Below are positions 29,239-35,803 of a stretch of 37,814 nucleotides of DNA, one piece after another. The position numbers and the translations under genes are program-made. The notes beneath the pieces are model-generated. The model saw only the letters and a list, made by a program, of their open reading frames with translations. It searched no databases and was not told the origin of the DNA. Each line of letters opens with the position of its first letter. Position 1 is the first letter of the stretch. The DNA is from AC-32 sp035624425 (GTDB taxonomy: Bacteria > Actinomycetota > Thermoleophilia > Gaiellales > Gaiellaceae): positions 1 through 37,814 of the forward strand of contig DASPRN010000043.1 of assembly GCA_035624425.1 (NCBI GenBank), given 5' to 3'.

Positions 29239-30207
29239 GTGCCTGAGCTGACGCTCGTCGAGGCGATCAACGATGCGTTCAACGTCGAGCTCGAGCGCGA
29301 TCCCGACGTGCTGGTCATGGGCGAGGACGTCGGTCGCGCGGGCGGGGTCTTCCGTGCGACCGCAGGGTTGCGCGACCGCTTCGGCCCGGAGCGCTGCGTC
29401 GACACGCCGCTCGCCGAGGCCGGGATCCTCGGCTCCGCGGTCGGTCTCTGCATGGCAGGCTGGCGGCCGGTCTGCGAGATGCAGTACGACGCCTTCTCGT
29501 ACCCGTGCCTCGACCAGCTGATCACGCACGTGGGCCGATACCGCTGGCGGACCGGCGGCGCGATGAGCTTCCCGCTCGTCGTCCGGATGCCCTACGGCGG
29601 CGGCGTGCGCGCGCCGGAGCTCCACGACGACTCGCCGGAGGCCTACTACGCGCACACGCCGGGCGTAAAGGTGGCGATCCCCTCGACGCCTGCCGACGCG
29701 AAGGGACTGCTGGCGGCGGCGATCCGCGATCCCGATCCGGTCGTCGTGCTCGAGCCGAAGCTCCACTACCGGACCCTGCGCGGCGAGGTCTCCGAGGGCG
29801 AGCACGTCACTCCGCTCGGCGTCGCGCGCACCGTTCGCGAAGGTGACGATCTGACCTTCGTCGCGTACGGGGCGATGGTGCCCGTGGCCGAATCGGCGGC
29901 CGATCTGCTCGACGCTTCGGTCGAGATCCTCGACATCCGTACGCTGAAGCCGCTCGACGAAGACGCGCTGCTCGCCGCGGCGGCCAAGACGGGCCGGGTC
30001 GTGATCGTCCAGGAGGCGCCGAGGACTGCGGGCTACGGCGCCGAGCTGGCGGCGGTCCTGGCGGAGAAGGCGATGCTCGACCTCCGCGCCCCGGTCGTCC
30101 GGGTGACCGGCTACGACGTCCCCTACCCGTACTGGCAGATCGAGGACGCGTACATGCCGTCGGCCGAGCGCGTTGCCGACGCTGCGCGAAGGCTGCTCGG
30201 GTTCTGA
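29239..30207 (+). CDS. 2-oxoacid dehydrogenase E1 component, beta subunit
   Basis: 322 residues from GTG 29239 (MPELTLVEAINDAFNVELERD). Characteristic segments are VLVMGEDVGRAGGVFRATAGL, FGPERCVDTPLAEAGILGSAVG, FPLVVRMPYGGGVRAPELHDD and the C-terminal transketolase half (VEILDIRTLKPLDEDALLAAA, RVVIVQEAPRTAGYGAELAA). It forms the alpha2beta2 E1 with the preceding product. GGAG at 29228-29231, within the palindrome-linked hexamer, is the probable ribosome-binding site. The stop overlaps a CTG that likely starts the GNAT frame. Confidence 0.94.
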   Translation: MPELTLVEAINDAFNVELERDPDVLVMGEDVGRAGGVFRATAGLRDRFGPERCVDTPLAEAGILGSAVGLCMAGWRPVCEMQYDAFSYPCLDQLITHVGRYRWRTGGAMSFPLVVRMPYGGGVRAPELHDDSPEAYYAHTPGVKVAIPSTPADAKGLLAAAIRDPDPVVVLEPKLHYRTLRGEVSEGEHVTPLGVARTVREGDDLTFVAYGAMVPVAESAADLLDASVEILDIRTLKPLDEDALLAAAAKTGRVVIVQEAPRTAGYGAELAAVLAEKAMLDLRAPVVRVTGYDVPYPYWQIEDAYMPSAERVADAARRLLGF

Positions 30208-30827
30208 TCGACCCGCCGTACCGCGTGGTCACCGAGCGTCTGGTCGCGCGCTGCTGGGAGCCAACCGACGCGCCGCTGCTGAAGGAGGCGGTCGACTCGA
30301 GCCTCGAGCACCTACGGCCGTGGATGCCGTGGGCCCGTGACGAGCCGCAGACGCTGCCGCAGAAGGTGCAGCTGCTCAAGGCGTTTCGCAGCCAGTTCGA
30401 CCGCGGCGAGAACTTCGTCTACGGCCTGTTCTCCGCCGACGAATCCGAGGTCGTCGGCGGGAGCGGGCTGCATCCGCGGGCGGGCGATTCCATCTCCCTC
30501 GAGATCGGCTACTGGATCCGCGCCTCGGCGGTCGGGCGGGGGTACGCGACCGAGGCGAGCGCGGCGCTGGCGCGCGTCGGGCTCGAGGTGTGCGGCGCCG
30601 ATCGGATCGACATCCGCGTCGACCCGGCGAACGAGCGGAGCGCGGCCGTGCCCCGCAAGCTCGGCTTCGTCGAGGAGGCGCGGCTGCGGCGCAGGCTGAT
30701 CTCGGTTCCGGGGGAGGAGCCCAGAGACGCGGTCATCTTCTCCCTCTTTCGCGACGGCCTGAGCGGCAGCCCTGTCGCCGCCGCCCAGGTGGAGGCGTTC
30801 GACGCGGCCGGTACCCGCGTCCTCTGA
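30204..30827 (+). CDS. GNAT family N-acetyltransferase (RimJ/RimL type), probable CTG start
   Basis: About 207 residues if initiated at CTG 30204; the first canonical start is GTG 30225. The residues coded before that GTG, LIDPPYR, followed by VVTERLVARCW, fit the usual (D/E)PPYRIETERLVLR opening of RimJ-like acetyltransferases, which supports the earlier start. Later motifs are GLHPRAGDSISLEIGYWIRA and GRGYATEASAALARVGLEVCG (acetyl-CoA loop), then DIRVDPANERSAAVPRKLGF. It transfers acetyl to an amino group of an unknown acceptor. CTG overlaps the E1 beta stop as CTGA. Its position between E1 beta and E2 is unusual. Confidence 0.85.
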   Translation: MIDPPYRVVTERLVARCWEPTDAPLLKEAVDSSLEHLRPWMPWARDEPQTLPQKVQLLKAFRSQFDRGENFVYGLFSADESEVVGGSGLHPRAGDSISLEIGYWIRASAVGRGYATEASAALARVGLEVCGADRIDIRVDPANERSAAVPRKLGFVEEARLRRRLISVPGEEPRDAVIFSLFRDGLSGSPVAAAQVEAFDAAGTRVL

Positions 30828-31342
30828 GGCGCGCCCTGGTCCACGAGCTTCCCGTCGAGCGCCGCACCGTTCACGGCCACTTCTCGCGCGACCTGCCGCC
30901 CGTGCTCTCCGTCGACCCGGGCGACTCCGTGGCGTTCTCTTCTCCGGACGCGGGCTGGGGAATCGGGCCGCCGTCGGATGACGGCGGGACTCGCGAGCGG
31001 CTGGGCGTGGCGGGCGGTGAGACGCAGGCGCTCGTCTGGCAGCTCGACGTCGATGCCGGCACGGGTCGCGACCAGTTCGGCCGCACGGTCGCCCTCCGGC
31101 CGTTCCTCGGCGTGATGGGAATGCCGCCGCCGGAGCCAGGTGTGCACGGAACACACCCACCGAGGCGCTTGGCGGCGGCGCAGGCCGTCGACGGGATGCT
31201 CGAGCTCATGCACCGTGAGCACGGTTTCGACCGGCGGGACGCGCTCGCGCTGGCGAGCGTGGTGGTCGACCTGCGTGTCACGCAGCTGGTGAACGGCGTC
31301 AAGGGCGTCCACGCCATGCTCTGCGACGACGCGCTCGTCTAG
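30824..31342 (+). CDS. Acetamidase/formamidase-like protein lacking a central segment, probable CTG start
   Basis: About 172 residues; the family is about 290-320. The N-terminus HELPVERRTVHGHFSRDLPP and LSVDPGDSVAF, the middle TVALRPFLGVMGMPPPEPG, and the end DALALASVVVDLRVTQLVNG with GVKGVHAML match FmdA/AmdA amidases. After VHGTHPPRR the sequence jumps to LAAAQAVDGMLELM, omitting about 110 residues that normally hold the GGN(L/I)D metal site and the GDGHAAQGDGE catalytic region. Activity is therefore doubtful. The frame has no ATG, GTG or TTG before the conserved N-terminus; CTG 30824 overlaps the GNAT stop as CTGA. Confidence 0.7.
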   Translation: MRRALVHELPVERRTVHGHFSRDLPPVLSVDPGDSVAFSSPDAGWGIGPPSDDGGTRERLGVAGGETQALVWQLDVDAGTGRDQFGRTVALRPFLGVMGMPPPEPGVHGTHPPRRLAAAQAVDGMLELMHREHGFDRRDALALASVVVDLRVTQLVNGVKGVHAMLCDDALV

Positions 31343-31345
31343 GGT
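31340..31345 (+). promoter_or_regulatory. Candidate promoter -10 (TAGGGT) of the E2 gene, using the upstream stop codon
   Basis: TAGGGT starts with the acetamidase-like TAG stop and ends 8 nt before the ATG at 31354. No ribosome-binding site is visible in between, so E2 could have its own leaderless transcript. Confidence 0.4.
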
Positions 31346-31353
31346 CTCGGCCG

Positions 31354-32457
31354 ATGGCCTACGAGTTCAAGCTGCCCGACCTCGGCGAGGGGCTGACGCA
31401 GGGCGAGATCGCCCGCTGGCTCGTCTCGGAGGGGCAGGAGATCGCCGAGGACGATCCGCTGGTGGAGATCCAGACGGACAAGACGACGGTCGAGATTCCC
31501 TCGCCGGCCGCCGGCGTCGTCGCGCGGATCCTGGTCGCGGAGGGCGACATCGTGCCCGTCGGAACGGTGCTGGTCGTGATCGGTGGCGATGGCGCAACCC
31601 CCGAGGAACCGCGGGCGGAGCCCGCGCCGTCTGTTTCGGCCACGTCCCAGGGACAGTCCCTGGGCCACGGCCAGAAAGGACGGGTGCGGGCTACGCCGCT
31701 CGTTCGGCGCATGGCCGAGGAGCTTGGAATCGACCTTTCCAGCGTCAAGGCGACAGGGCCGCAGGGGCGGGTGACCGAAGAGGACGTGCGCCGTGCGGCC
31801 GGGGCCGGGGGACTGTCCCTGGGACAGGCCCCGGAGGGCCGGCGCGAGCGGCTGCGCGGCGTGCGGCGGCTCGTCGCCGAGCACATGGCCTACGCTCACC
31901 GCGAAGTCCCGGCCGTCACCTGGGTCGAGGAGTGCGACTTCGGCGGCGTCGACCTCAAGCGGCTCGTGCCGACCGTGCTGAAGGCGATCGCCGCGAGCCT
32001 GGGCGAGTTCCCCGAGCTGAACGCGAGGCTCGAGGACGACGAGATCGTCTACCTCGAACGCTACGACCTCGGCGTCGCCGTCCAGACCGAACAGGGCCTC
32101 GTCGTCCCGGTCGTCCGAGGCTGCGACACCGCGAGCATCGACGAGCTGGAGGCCGAGGTCTCGCGCCTGGCCGAGGCTGCCCGCGCCGGCACTCTCAAGC
32201 CGGAGGAGCTCCGCGGCTCGACCTTCACCCTCACGAGTGCCGGCAAGCTGGGCGGCCTGCTGACGACGCCGATCGTCAACCACCCCGAGGTCGCGATCCT
32301 CAGCATCGGTCGGGTCGCCGATCGCCCGGCCGTCCGCGGCGGCGAGGTCGTGGTCCGGCCGCTCGGGACGATCGCGGTCACCTTCGACCACCGCGTGATC
32401 GACGGCGCCCGTGCGGCCGAGTTCGGCCTGGCGGTCATCCACCGGCTGGAGGGCTAG
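31354..32457 (+). CDS. Dihydrolipoamide acyltransferase E2 of a 2-oxoacid dehydrogenase complex
   Basis: 367 residues in three domains. The lipoyl domain is at about 1-80 with the lipoylated Lys 43 in IQTDKTTVEIPSP. The E3/E1-binding domain is at about 110-150 (ATPLVRRMAEELGIDLSSVK, GRVTEEDVRRA). The catalytic domain is at about 165-367, with His 346 and Asp 350 in FDHRVIDGARAAEF. It passes acyl groups from E1 to CoA. Both interdomain linkers (about residues 97-107 and 148-158) are encoded by copies of the GGGAC/GTCCC repeat, reading SQGQSLGHGQ and GLSLGQAPEG. The single lipoyl domain and short linkers suit an actinobacterial E2. E3 is not in the window. Confidence 0.94.
   Translation: MAYEFKLPDLGEGLTQGEIARWLVSEGQEIAEDDPLVEIQTDKTTVEIPSPAAGVVARILVAEGDIVPVGTVLVVIGGDGATPEEPRAEPAPSVSATSQGQSLGHGQKGRVRATPLVRRMAEELGIDLSSVKATGPQGRVTEEDVRRAAGAGGLSLGQAPEGRRERLRGVRRLVAEHMAYAHREVPAVTWVEECDFGGVDLKRLVPTVLKAIAASLGEFPELNARLEDDEIVYLERYDLGVAVQTEQGLVVPVVRGCDTASIDELEAEVSRLAEAARAGTLKPEELRGSTFTLTSAGKLGGLLTTPIVNHPEVAILSIGRVADRPAVRGGEVVVRPLGTIAVTFDHRVIDGARAAEFGLAVIHRLEG
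31644..31672 (-). repeat. Palindromic GGGAC/GTCCC repeat, copy C, inside the E2 gene
   Basis: Third copy of the 29-nt repeat, in reverse orientation to the other three. On the plus strand the central part is CCCAGGGACAGTCCC at 31646-31660. It encodes the linker between the lipoyl domain and the E3-binding domain without disturbing the frame. Confidence 0.85.
31797..31825 (+). repeat. Palindromic GGGAC/GTCCC repeat, copy D, inside the E2 gene
   Basis: Fourth copy, central part GGGACTGTCCCTGGG at 31809-31823, inverted relative to copy C. It encodes the linker after the E3-binding domain. Copies C and D thus bracket that domain as an inverted pair about 180 bp long. Confidence 0.85.
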
Positions 32458-32474
32458 CGCCTAGACGGCGCGTC

Positions 32475-32480
32475 TACACT
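32475..32480 (+). promoter_or_regulatory. Candidate -10 box (TACACT)
   Basis: TACACT lies 9 nt before the ATG at 32490, with no ribosome-binding site between. Its spacing is like that of other candidate leaderless promoters here. Confidence 0.35.
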
Positions 32481-32489
32481 CTCGCGGCG

Positions 32490-32906
32490 ATGTGGGAGTG
32501 GTACCGAATCGGCCTCTTCCTCGGGCTCGGAACGGCGATCGGCACGGCGCTCGCCGGGCTGCTCGCCCCGCGCCGCGCGCTCATGGCCGCCGTCGCGGCG
32601 CTGGCTGCCGTTGCCGCCGCGGCAGCCGGCTACGCCTTCGGATGGGGCGAGGCAGTCGCCGGAGCAGTGGGAGCGGTCCTCGCCACGGTCGCCGTCTCCG
32701 GCGTGGTTGCCGGCACGCTTGCCCGCGGAGGCACGCGAGGCGGGACGGCGGCCCTCGGCGTTCTCGGCGGGCTCGTCCTGGCGGTGCTCGCGCTCGTGCC
32801 GGCGGTCGGGTTCCTCGAGGCCGCCGGAGTTCCGGCGCTTGCGACCCGCGCCCGCAAGCGGCAGCCCGCCCGTCATGCGGGGCTCCGCAGCCTCGCGCGA
32901 GACTGA
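32490..32906 (+). CDS. Hypothetical small membrane protein
   Basis: 138 residues from ATG 32490 (MWEWYRIGLFLGLGTAIGTALAG). Four hydrophobic segments of alanine, glycine, valine and leucine are separated by short basic turns: about 5-25, 30-48, 52-73 and 85-110. A basic tail follows (RARKRQPARHAGLRSLARD). I do not recognise a family. The alanine-rich composition is usual for small integral membrane proteins in GC-rich genomes. It precedes the phosphodiesterase-like gene by 12 bp and is probably co-transcribed with it. Confidence 0.7.
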   Translation: MWEWYRIGLFLGLGTAIGTALAGLLAPRRALMAAVAALAAVAAAAAGYAFGWGEAVAGAVGAVLATVAVSGVVAGTLARGGTRGGTAALGVLGGLVLAVLALVPAVGFLEAAGVPALATRARKRQPARHAGLRSLARD

Positions 32907-32918
32907 GAGGCGGCCCCG

Positions 32919-34250
32919 GTGAAGCTGATTTTCGTCGTGATCGACGGCCTGACGCCCGCCGTGTTCGAGGACGCCGTCGAGAGCGGGACGGCCCCGGCGC
33001 TCGCCTTCCTCACCAGGCACGGCAGCTACGGGCGCGGGGTCTCGACGTTCCCTTCGCTGACGCCGGTCTGCCTCTCGTCGATCGCCACCGGCGCCCACCC
33101 TGACGTGCACCGAATCCCGCACCTGGTCTGGTACCACCGCGGGGAGCGACGCGTCGTGGAGTACGGCTCGTCGTTCGCGGCGATCCGCGCGGCCGGCACG
33201 CGCCGGTCGTTCCTCGACGCGGTCTTCAACATGAACGAGCAGCATCTCGGCCGCGACGCCGTGACGGTCTACGAGGCGCTCGAGGACACCGGCCTGACAG
33301 CCGCCGTGGTGAACGTCACCTGCTACCGCGGCCGGACGCGGCACCGCGCGGTGCTGCCCGGCCTTGCCCCCGCCTTCGGGCCGCGGCGCTTTTTCTTCTA
33401 CAGCCTGTTCGAGTCCGACGTGACCGGAGCCCCGGTCGGGGTCTTCGGGCGCTCGGCCGGCTCGATCGACGCCTACGCGGCGGCCGTCGGGCGGTGGCTG
33501 GTGACCCGCGACGGGTTCGACTTCCTCTTCTACTACCTGCCCGACTACGACTTCGCCTCCCACGTGCTCGGGCCGGAGGCGACGCAGGTGGCGCTCGCGC
33601 GGAGCGACGCGGCCGTCGGCGCCCTGATCGAAGCGGCCGGCGGGCCAGACGAGTTCCTGGAGCGCTACGCGGTCGTGGTGTGCTCGGACCACGGCCAGAC
33701 CCAGGTCGAGCGGGCGGAGTCGCTCGAGACGCCCTTCGCCTCCGTCGACGGCCTGCTCGTCACCGCCTCGAACCGCGCCGGCATGGTCTACCGGTTGCCG
33801 GGCTGCCTGGAGGAGCCCGGTGAGCTCGCTCGGCGGCTGGACGGCTCGGCCGCGGCCGAAGTCGTCCTCTACCGGGAGGGTGCGGAGGCGGTCGCGCGGC
33901 GGGCCGGCGAGGAGCTGCGCTTCGCGCCGGCCGATCACGGCTGGCGGACGAGCGGCGACGCCGGGCTGCTCGACCAGCCGGACGCGCTCGAGCGCGCCTG
34001 GTGCGCCCTCGCGAATCCGAACGCCGGCGAGCTGATCGTCTCCCCGCCCGCAGGCGTCGAGCTGACCGATCTGGCCGGACGGAGCCATCTCGGCGGCGGC
34101 AGTCACGGCTCCCTGGACGCGGGGGACTCCGAGGTGCCGATGCTGACCGTGGGAATCGACGCGCCCGTGCCGCGTCGGATCGTCGACCTGAAGCAGCTCG
34201 CGCTGGCGCACTTCGGCGTCGGGGCGCGCGACGCGGCCGATGCCGCCTGA
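32919..34250 (+). CDS. Alkaline-phosphatase-superfamily protein, type I phosphodiesterase/nucleotide pyrophosphatase-like
   Basis: 443 residues from GTG 32919 (MKLIFVVIDGLTPAVFEDAV). Metal ligands of the superfamily are visible: Asp 9 in VVIDGL, the nucleophile region STFPSLTPVC at 42-51, YYLPDYDFASH, VVCSDHGQT and the final GGGSHGSLDAGDSEVPM. No signal peptide or membrane anchor is apparent, so it may act in the cytoplasm. The substrate could be a phosphodiester, phosphoglycerol or nucleotide. Its stop lies inside the following pcm gene, which starts 11 bp earlier. Confidence 0.85.
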   Translation: MKLIFVVIDGLTPAVFEDAVESGTAPALAFLTRHGSYGRGVSTFPSLTPVCLSSIATGAHPDVHRIPHLVWYHRGERRVVEYGSSFAAIRAAGTRRSFLDAVFNMNEQHLGRDAVTVYEALEDTGLTAAVVNVTCYRGRTRHRAVLPGLAPAFGPRRFFFYSLFESDVTGAPVGVFGRSAGSIDAYAAAVGRWLVTRDGFDFLFYYLPDYDFASHVLGPEATQVALARSDAAVGALIEAAGGPDEFLERYAVVVCSDHGQTQVERAESLETPFASVDGLLVTASNRAGMVYRLPGCLEEPGELARRLDGSAAAEVVLYREGAEAVARRAGEELRFAPADHGWRTSGDAGLLDQPDALERAWCALANPNAGELIVSPPAGVELTDLAGRSHLGGGSHGSLDAGDSEVPMLTVGIDAPVPRRIVDLKQLALAHFGVGARDAADAA

Positions 34251-34890
34251 CGATCCCGCCCGCGCTCGCAAGCGGATGGTCGGGCGTCAGCTCCGCGCGC
34301 GCGGCATCGGGGACGAGGAGGTTCTTCGCGCGATGGGGCGCGTGCCCCGAGAGCTGTTCGTCCCCGAGACAGAGCGGCCCCGCGCCTACGACGACGCGGC
34401 GCTTCCGATCGGTCACGGCCAGACGATCTCGCAGCCGTACATGGTCGCCGTGATCGTGGAGGCGCTTGCCGTACGCCCGGGACTGCGGGTCCTCGACGTC
34501 GGTGCCGGTTCCGGCTACCAGGCCGCGGTCCTCGCGGACCTCGGTGCGGAGGTGGTGACGATCGAGCGGATCCCGGAGCTCGCCGACCAGGCGCGCGTGA
34601 ACCTCGTCGCGGCCGGCTACGACGGGGTGGAGGTCGTGGTCGGCGACGGGACGCTCGGTTGGCCCGAGCGGGCGCCCTACGACGGGATCGCCGTGGCGGC
34701 CGCCGCTCCGGCCCTGCCGCAGACGCTCTATGAGCAGCTACGCGCCGATGGGCGCCTGGTTGTTCCGGTGGGAGGGCCGCGGGCCCAGCGGCTGGAGGTG
34801 ATCGTCCGCAGCCCCGAGGGACCGGCCGTGATCCACTCGGTCCCGTGCCGTTTCGTCCCGCTCGTCGGCGTGGAGGGCTACACCGAGTGA
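34240..34890 (+). CDS. pcm: Protein-L-isoaspartate O-methyltransferase
   Basis: 216 residues. MVGRQLRARGIGDEEVLRAMGRVPRELFVPE, GHGQTISQPYMVAVIVEAL and LRVLDVGAGSGYQAAVLADLG (SAM-binding motif I) are diagnostic. VGDGTLGWPERAPYDGIAVAAAAP carries the later SAM motifs, and GRLVVPVGGPRAQRLEVI ends the core. The enzyme methylates isoaspartyl residues in damaged proteins so they can revert to normal peptide bonds. ATG 34240 overlaps the upstream gene by 11 bp. The stop overlaps the acylphosphatase start as GTGA. Confidence 0.95.
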   Translation: MPPDDPARARKRMVGRQLRARGIGDEEVLRAMGRVPRELFVPETERPRAYDDAALPIGHGQTISQPYMVAVIVEALAVRPGLRVLDVGAGSGYQAAVLADLGAEVVTIERIPELADQARVNLVAAGYDGVEVVVGDGTLGWPERAPYDGIAVAAAAPALPQTLYEQLRADGRLVVPVGGPRAQRLEVIVRSPEGPAVIHSVPCRFVPLVGVEGYTE

Positions 34891-35153
34891 CGCGCGCGCG
34901 CGTTCAGGTGCGAGGCCGCGTGCAGGGCGTCTTCTTCCGCGCCGAGGCGCGGGCGAGAGCCGAGTCGCTGGGAGTCGCAGGCTGGATACGCAACCTGCCG
35001 GACGGGCGGGTCGAGGCGGTGTTCGAGGGCGAGGACGAGCATGTCGAGTCGATGGTCGAATGGTGCCGGCGCGGGCCGGCGGGCGCCAAGGTCGAGGAAG
35101 TGGACGTCGAGCGGCAGGAGCCCGTGGGCGAGACGGGCTTCCGCGTCCGCTGA
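34887..35153 (+). CDS. acyP: Acylphosphatase
   Basis: 88 residues from GTG 34887 (MTRARVQVRGRVQGVFFRAE). GRVQGVFFR carries the phosphate-binding loop and catalytic Arg 18; GWIRNLPDGRVEAVFEG carries Asn 36. The length and both signatures are those of common-type acylphosphatase, which hydrolyses acyl phosphates such as 1,3-bisphosphoglycerate or acetyl phosphate. The start overlaps the pcm stop as GTGA, so it is probably translated by coupling. Confidence 0.95.
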   Translation: MTRARVQVRGRVQGVFFRAEARARAESLGVAGWIRNLPDGRVEAVFEGEDEHVESMVEWCRRGPAGAKVEEVDVERQEPVGETGFRVR

Positions 35154-35167
35154 TCGGTCCCGGCCCA

Positions 35168-35212
35168 GAGGTTCGCCTTCCCCGCGAACTCGCGTCTAAG
35201 GCACGCCCAACC
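35168..35212 (+). terminator. Interrupted hairpin after acylphosphatase
   Basis: Nested complementary segments are GAGGTT/AACCTC (outer), GCCTT/AAGGC (middle) and CGCG/CGCG (inner). They could form a bulged hairpin beginning 15 bp after the acyP stop. No T-run follows. The right half overlaps the 87-bp repeated element, so it might instead belong to a minus-strand transcript from that element. Confidence 0.4.
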
Positions 35213-35281
35213 TCCTCCCCGCTGCGAGCCTATCGGTGGAAGGCGCACGCGTGTGTGACGCGGATGTGACGAAAGCGTGAC
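35195..35281. promoter_or_regulatory. 87-bp intergenic element with three 11-bp-phased heptamers, copy 2
   Basis: The partner of 17944-18030. The heptamers here are GTGTGAC (35253-35259), ATGTGAC (35264-35270) and GCGTGAC (35275-35281), again exactly 11 bp apart. The CCCAACCTCCTCCCCG core (35206-35221) is identical to copy 1. On the minus strand TAGGCT at 35227-35232 is a -10 candidate. On the plus strand the next gene is gtrA, 57 bp beyond the last heptamer, similar to the 50 bp between the copy 1 heptamers and the paaG-like gene. Confidence 0.75.
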
Positions 35282-35323
35282 GGTTGCAAGGCAGTGCAGG
35301 CAGGCTCGGCCCAGCGGAGCCGC

Positions 35324-35329
35324 TAGGCT
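35324..35329 (+). promoter_or_regulatory. Candidate -10 box (TAGGCT) of the gtrA-like gene
   Basis: TAGGCT lies 9 nt before the ATG at 35339, with no ribosome-binding site. It sits downstream of the heptamer array, which would be correctly placed for an activator if the array works on the plus strand. Confidence 0.45.
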
Positions 35330-35338
35330 CGGGCGCCG

Positions 35339-35788
35339 ATGGCGTTCTCGCCCGCAGCCGTTCTCTCCCGCTCCCGCGCAGGCCGCGCGCTCAGCCGGCC
35401 GCGCAACTGGGTGCAGCTCGCCAAGTTCTCCGTGGTCGGGGCGACGGGGTACGCGATCAACCTCGTCGTCTACACCGTTCTCCTCAAGGAAGCCGGTCTT
35501 CACTACGCGGTCGCGGCCACGTGCTCGTTCGTGGTCGCAGTCACGAACAACTACGTCTGGAACCGACTCTGGACCTTCCACGACCAGCGCGGCCACGTCG
35601 GCTGGCAGGGCCTCCGCTTCCTGGTCGTCGCTCTCGTCGCCTACGCGGCCAACCTCGCCCTGCTGACCGGGCTGATCGCGCTCGGCGTCGACAAGGTGCT
35701 GGCCCAGGCGATCGCGGTGGTGCTCGTCACGCCGCTGAACTTCATCGGCAACAAGCTCTGGTCGTTTCGCGTTCGGCACCGCCCTTAG
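35339..35788 (+). CDS. GtrA family membrane protein
   Basis: 149 residues with four predicted helices. QLAKFSVVGATGYAINLVVY is the GtrA opening, followed by VAATCSFVVAVTNNYVWNRLWTF, a loop with DQRGHVG, LRFLVVALVAYAANLALLTG and a last helix ending TPLNFIGNKLWSFR. GtrA-like proteins are thought to help move undecaprenyl- or polyprenyl-linked sugars across the membrane for cell envelope glycosylation. Two multi-pass proteins of glycosyltransferase type follow. The TAG stop is also the first half of a candidate -10 box for the next gene. Confidence 0.92.
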   Translation: MAFSPAAVLSRSRAGRALSRPRNWVQLAKFSVVGATGYAINLVVYTVLLKEAGLHYAVAATCSFVVAVTNNYVWNRLWTFHDQRGHVGWQGLRFLVVALVAYAANLALLTGLIALGVDKVLAQAIAVVLVTPLNFIGNKLWSFRVRHRP

Positions 35789-35791
35789 GCT
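35786..35791 (+). promoter_or_regulatory. Candidate -10 box (TAGGCT) using the gtrA stop codon
   Basis: TAGGCT begins with the TAG stop of the gtrA-like gene and ends 12 nt before the TTG at 35804. The spacing leaves at most a very short leader. Confidence 0.35.
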
Positions 35792-35803
35792 GAGGCGTTT
35801 CGC

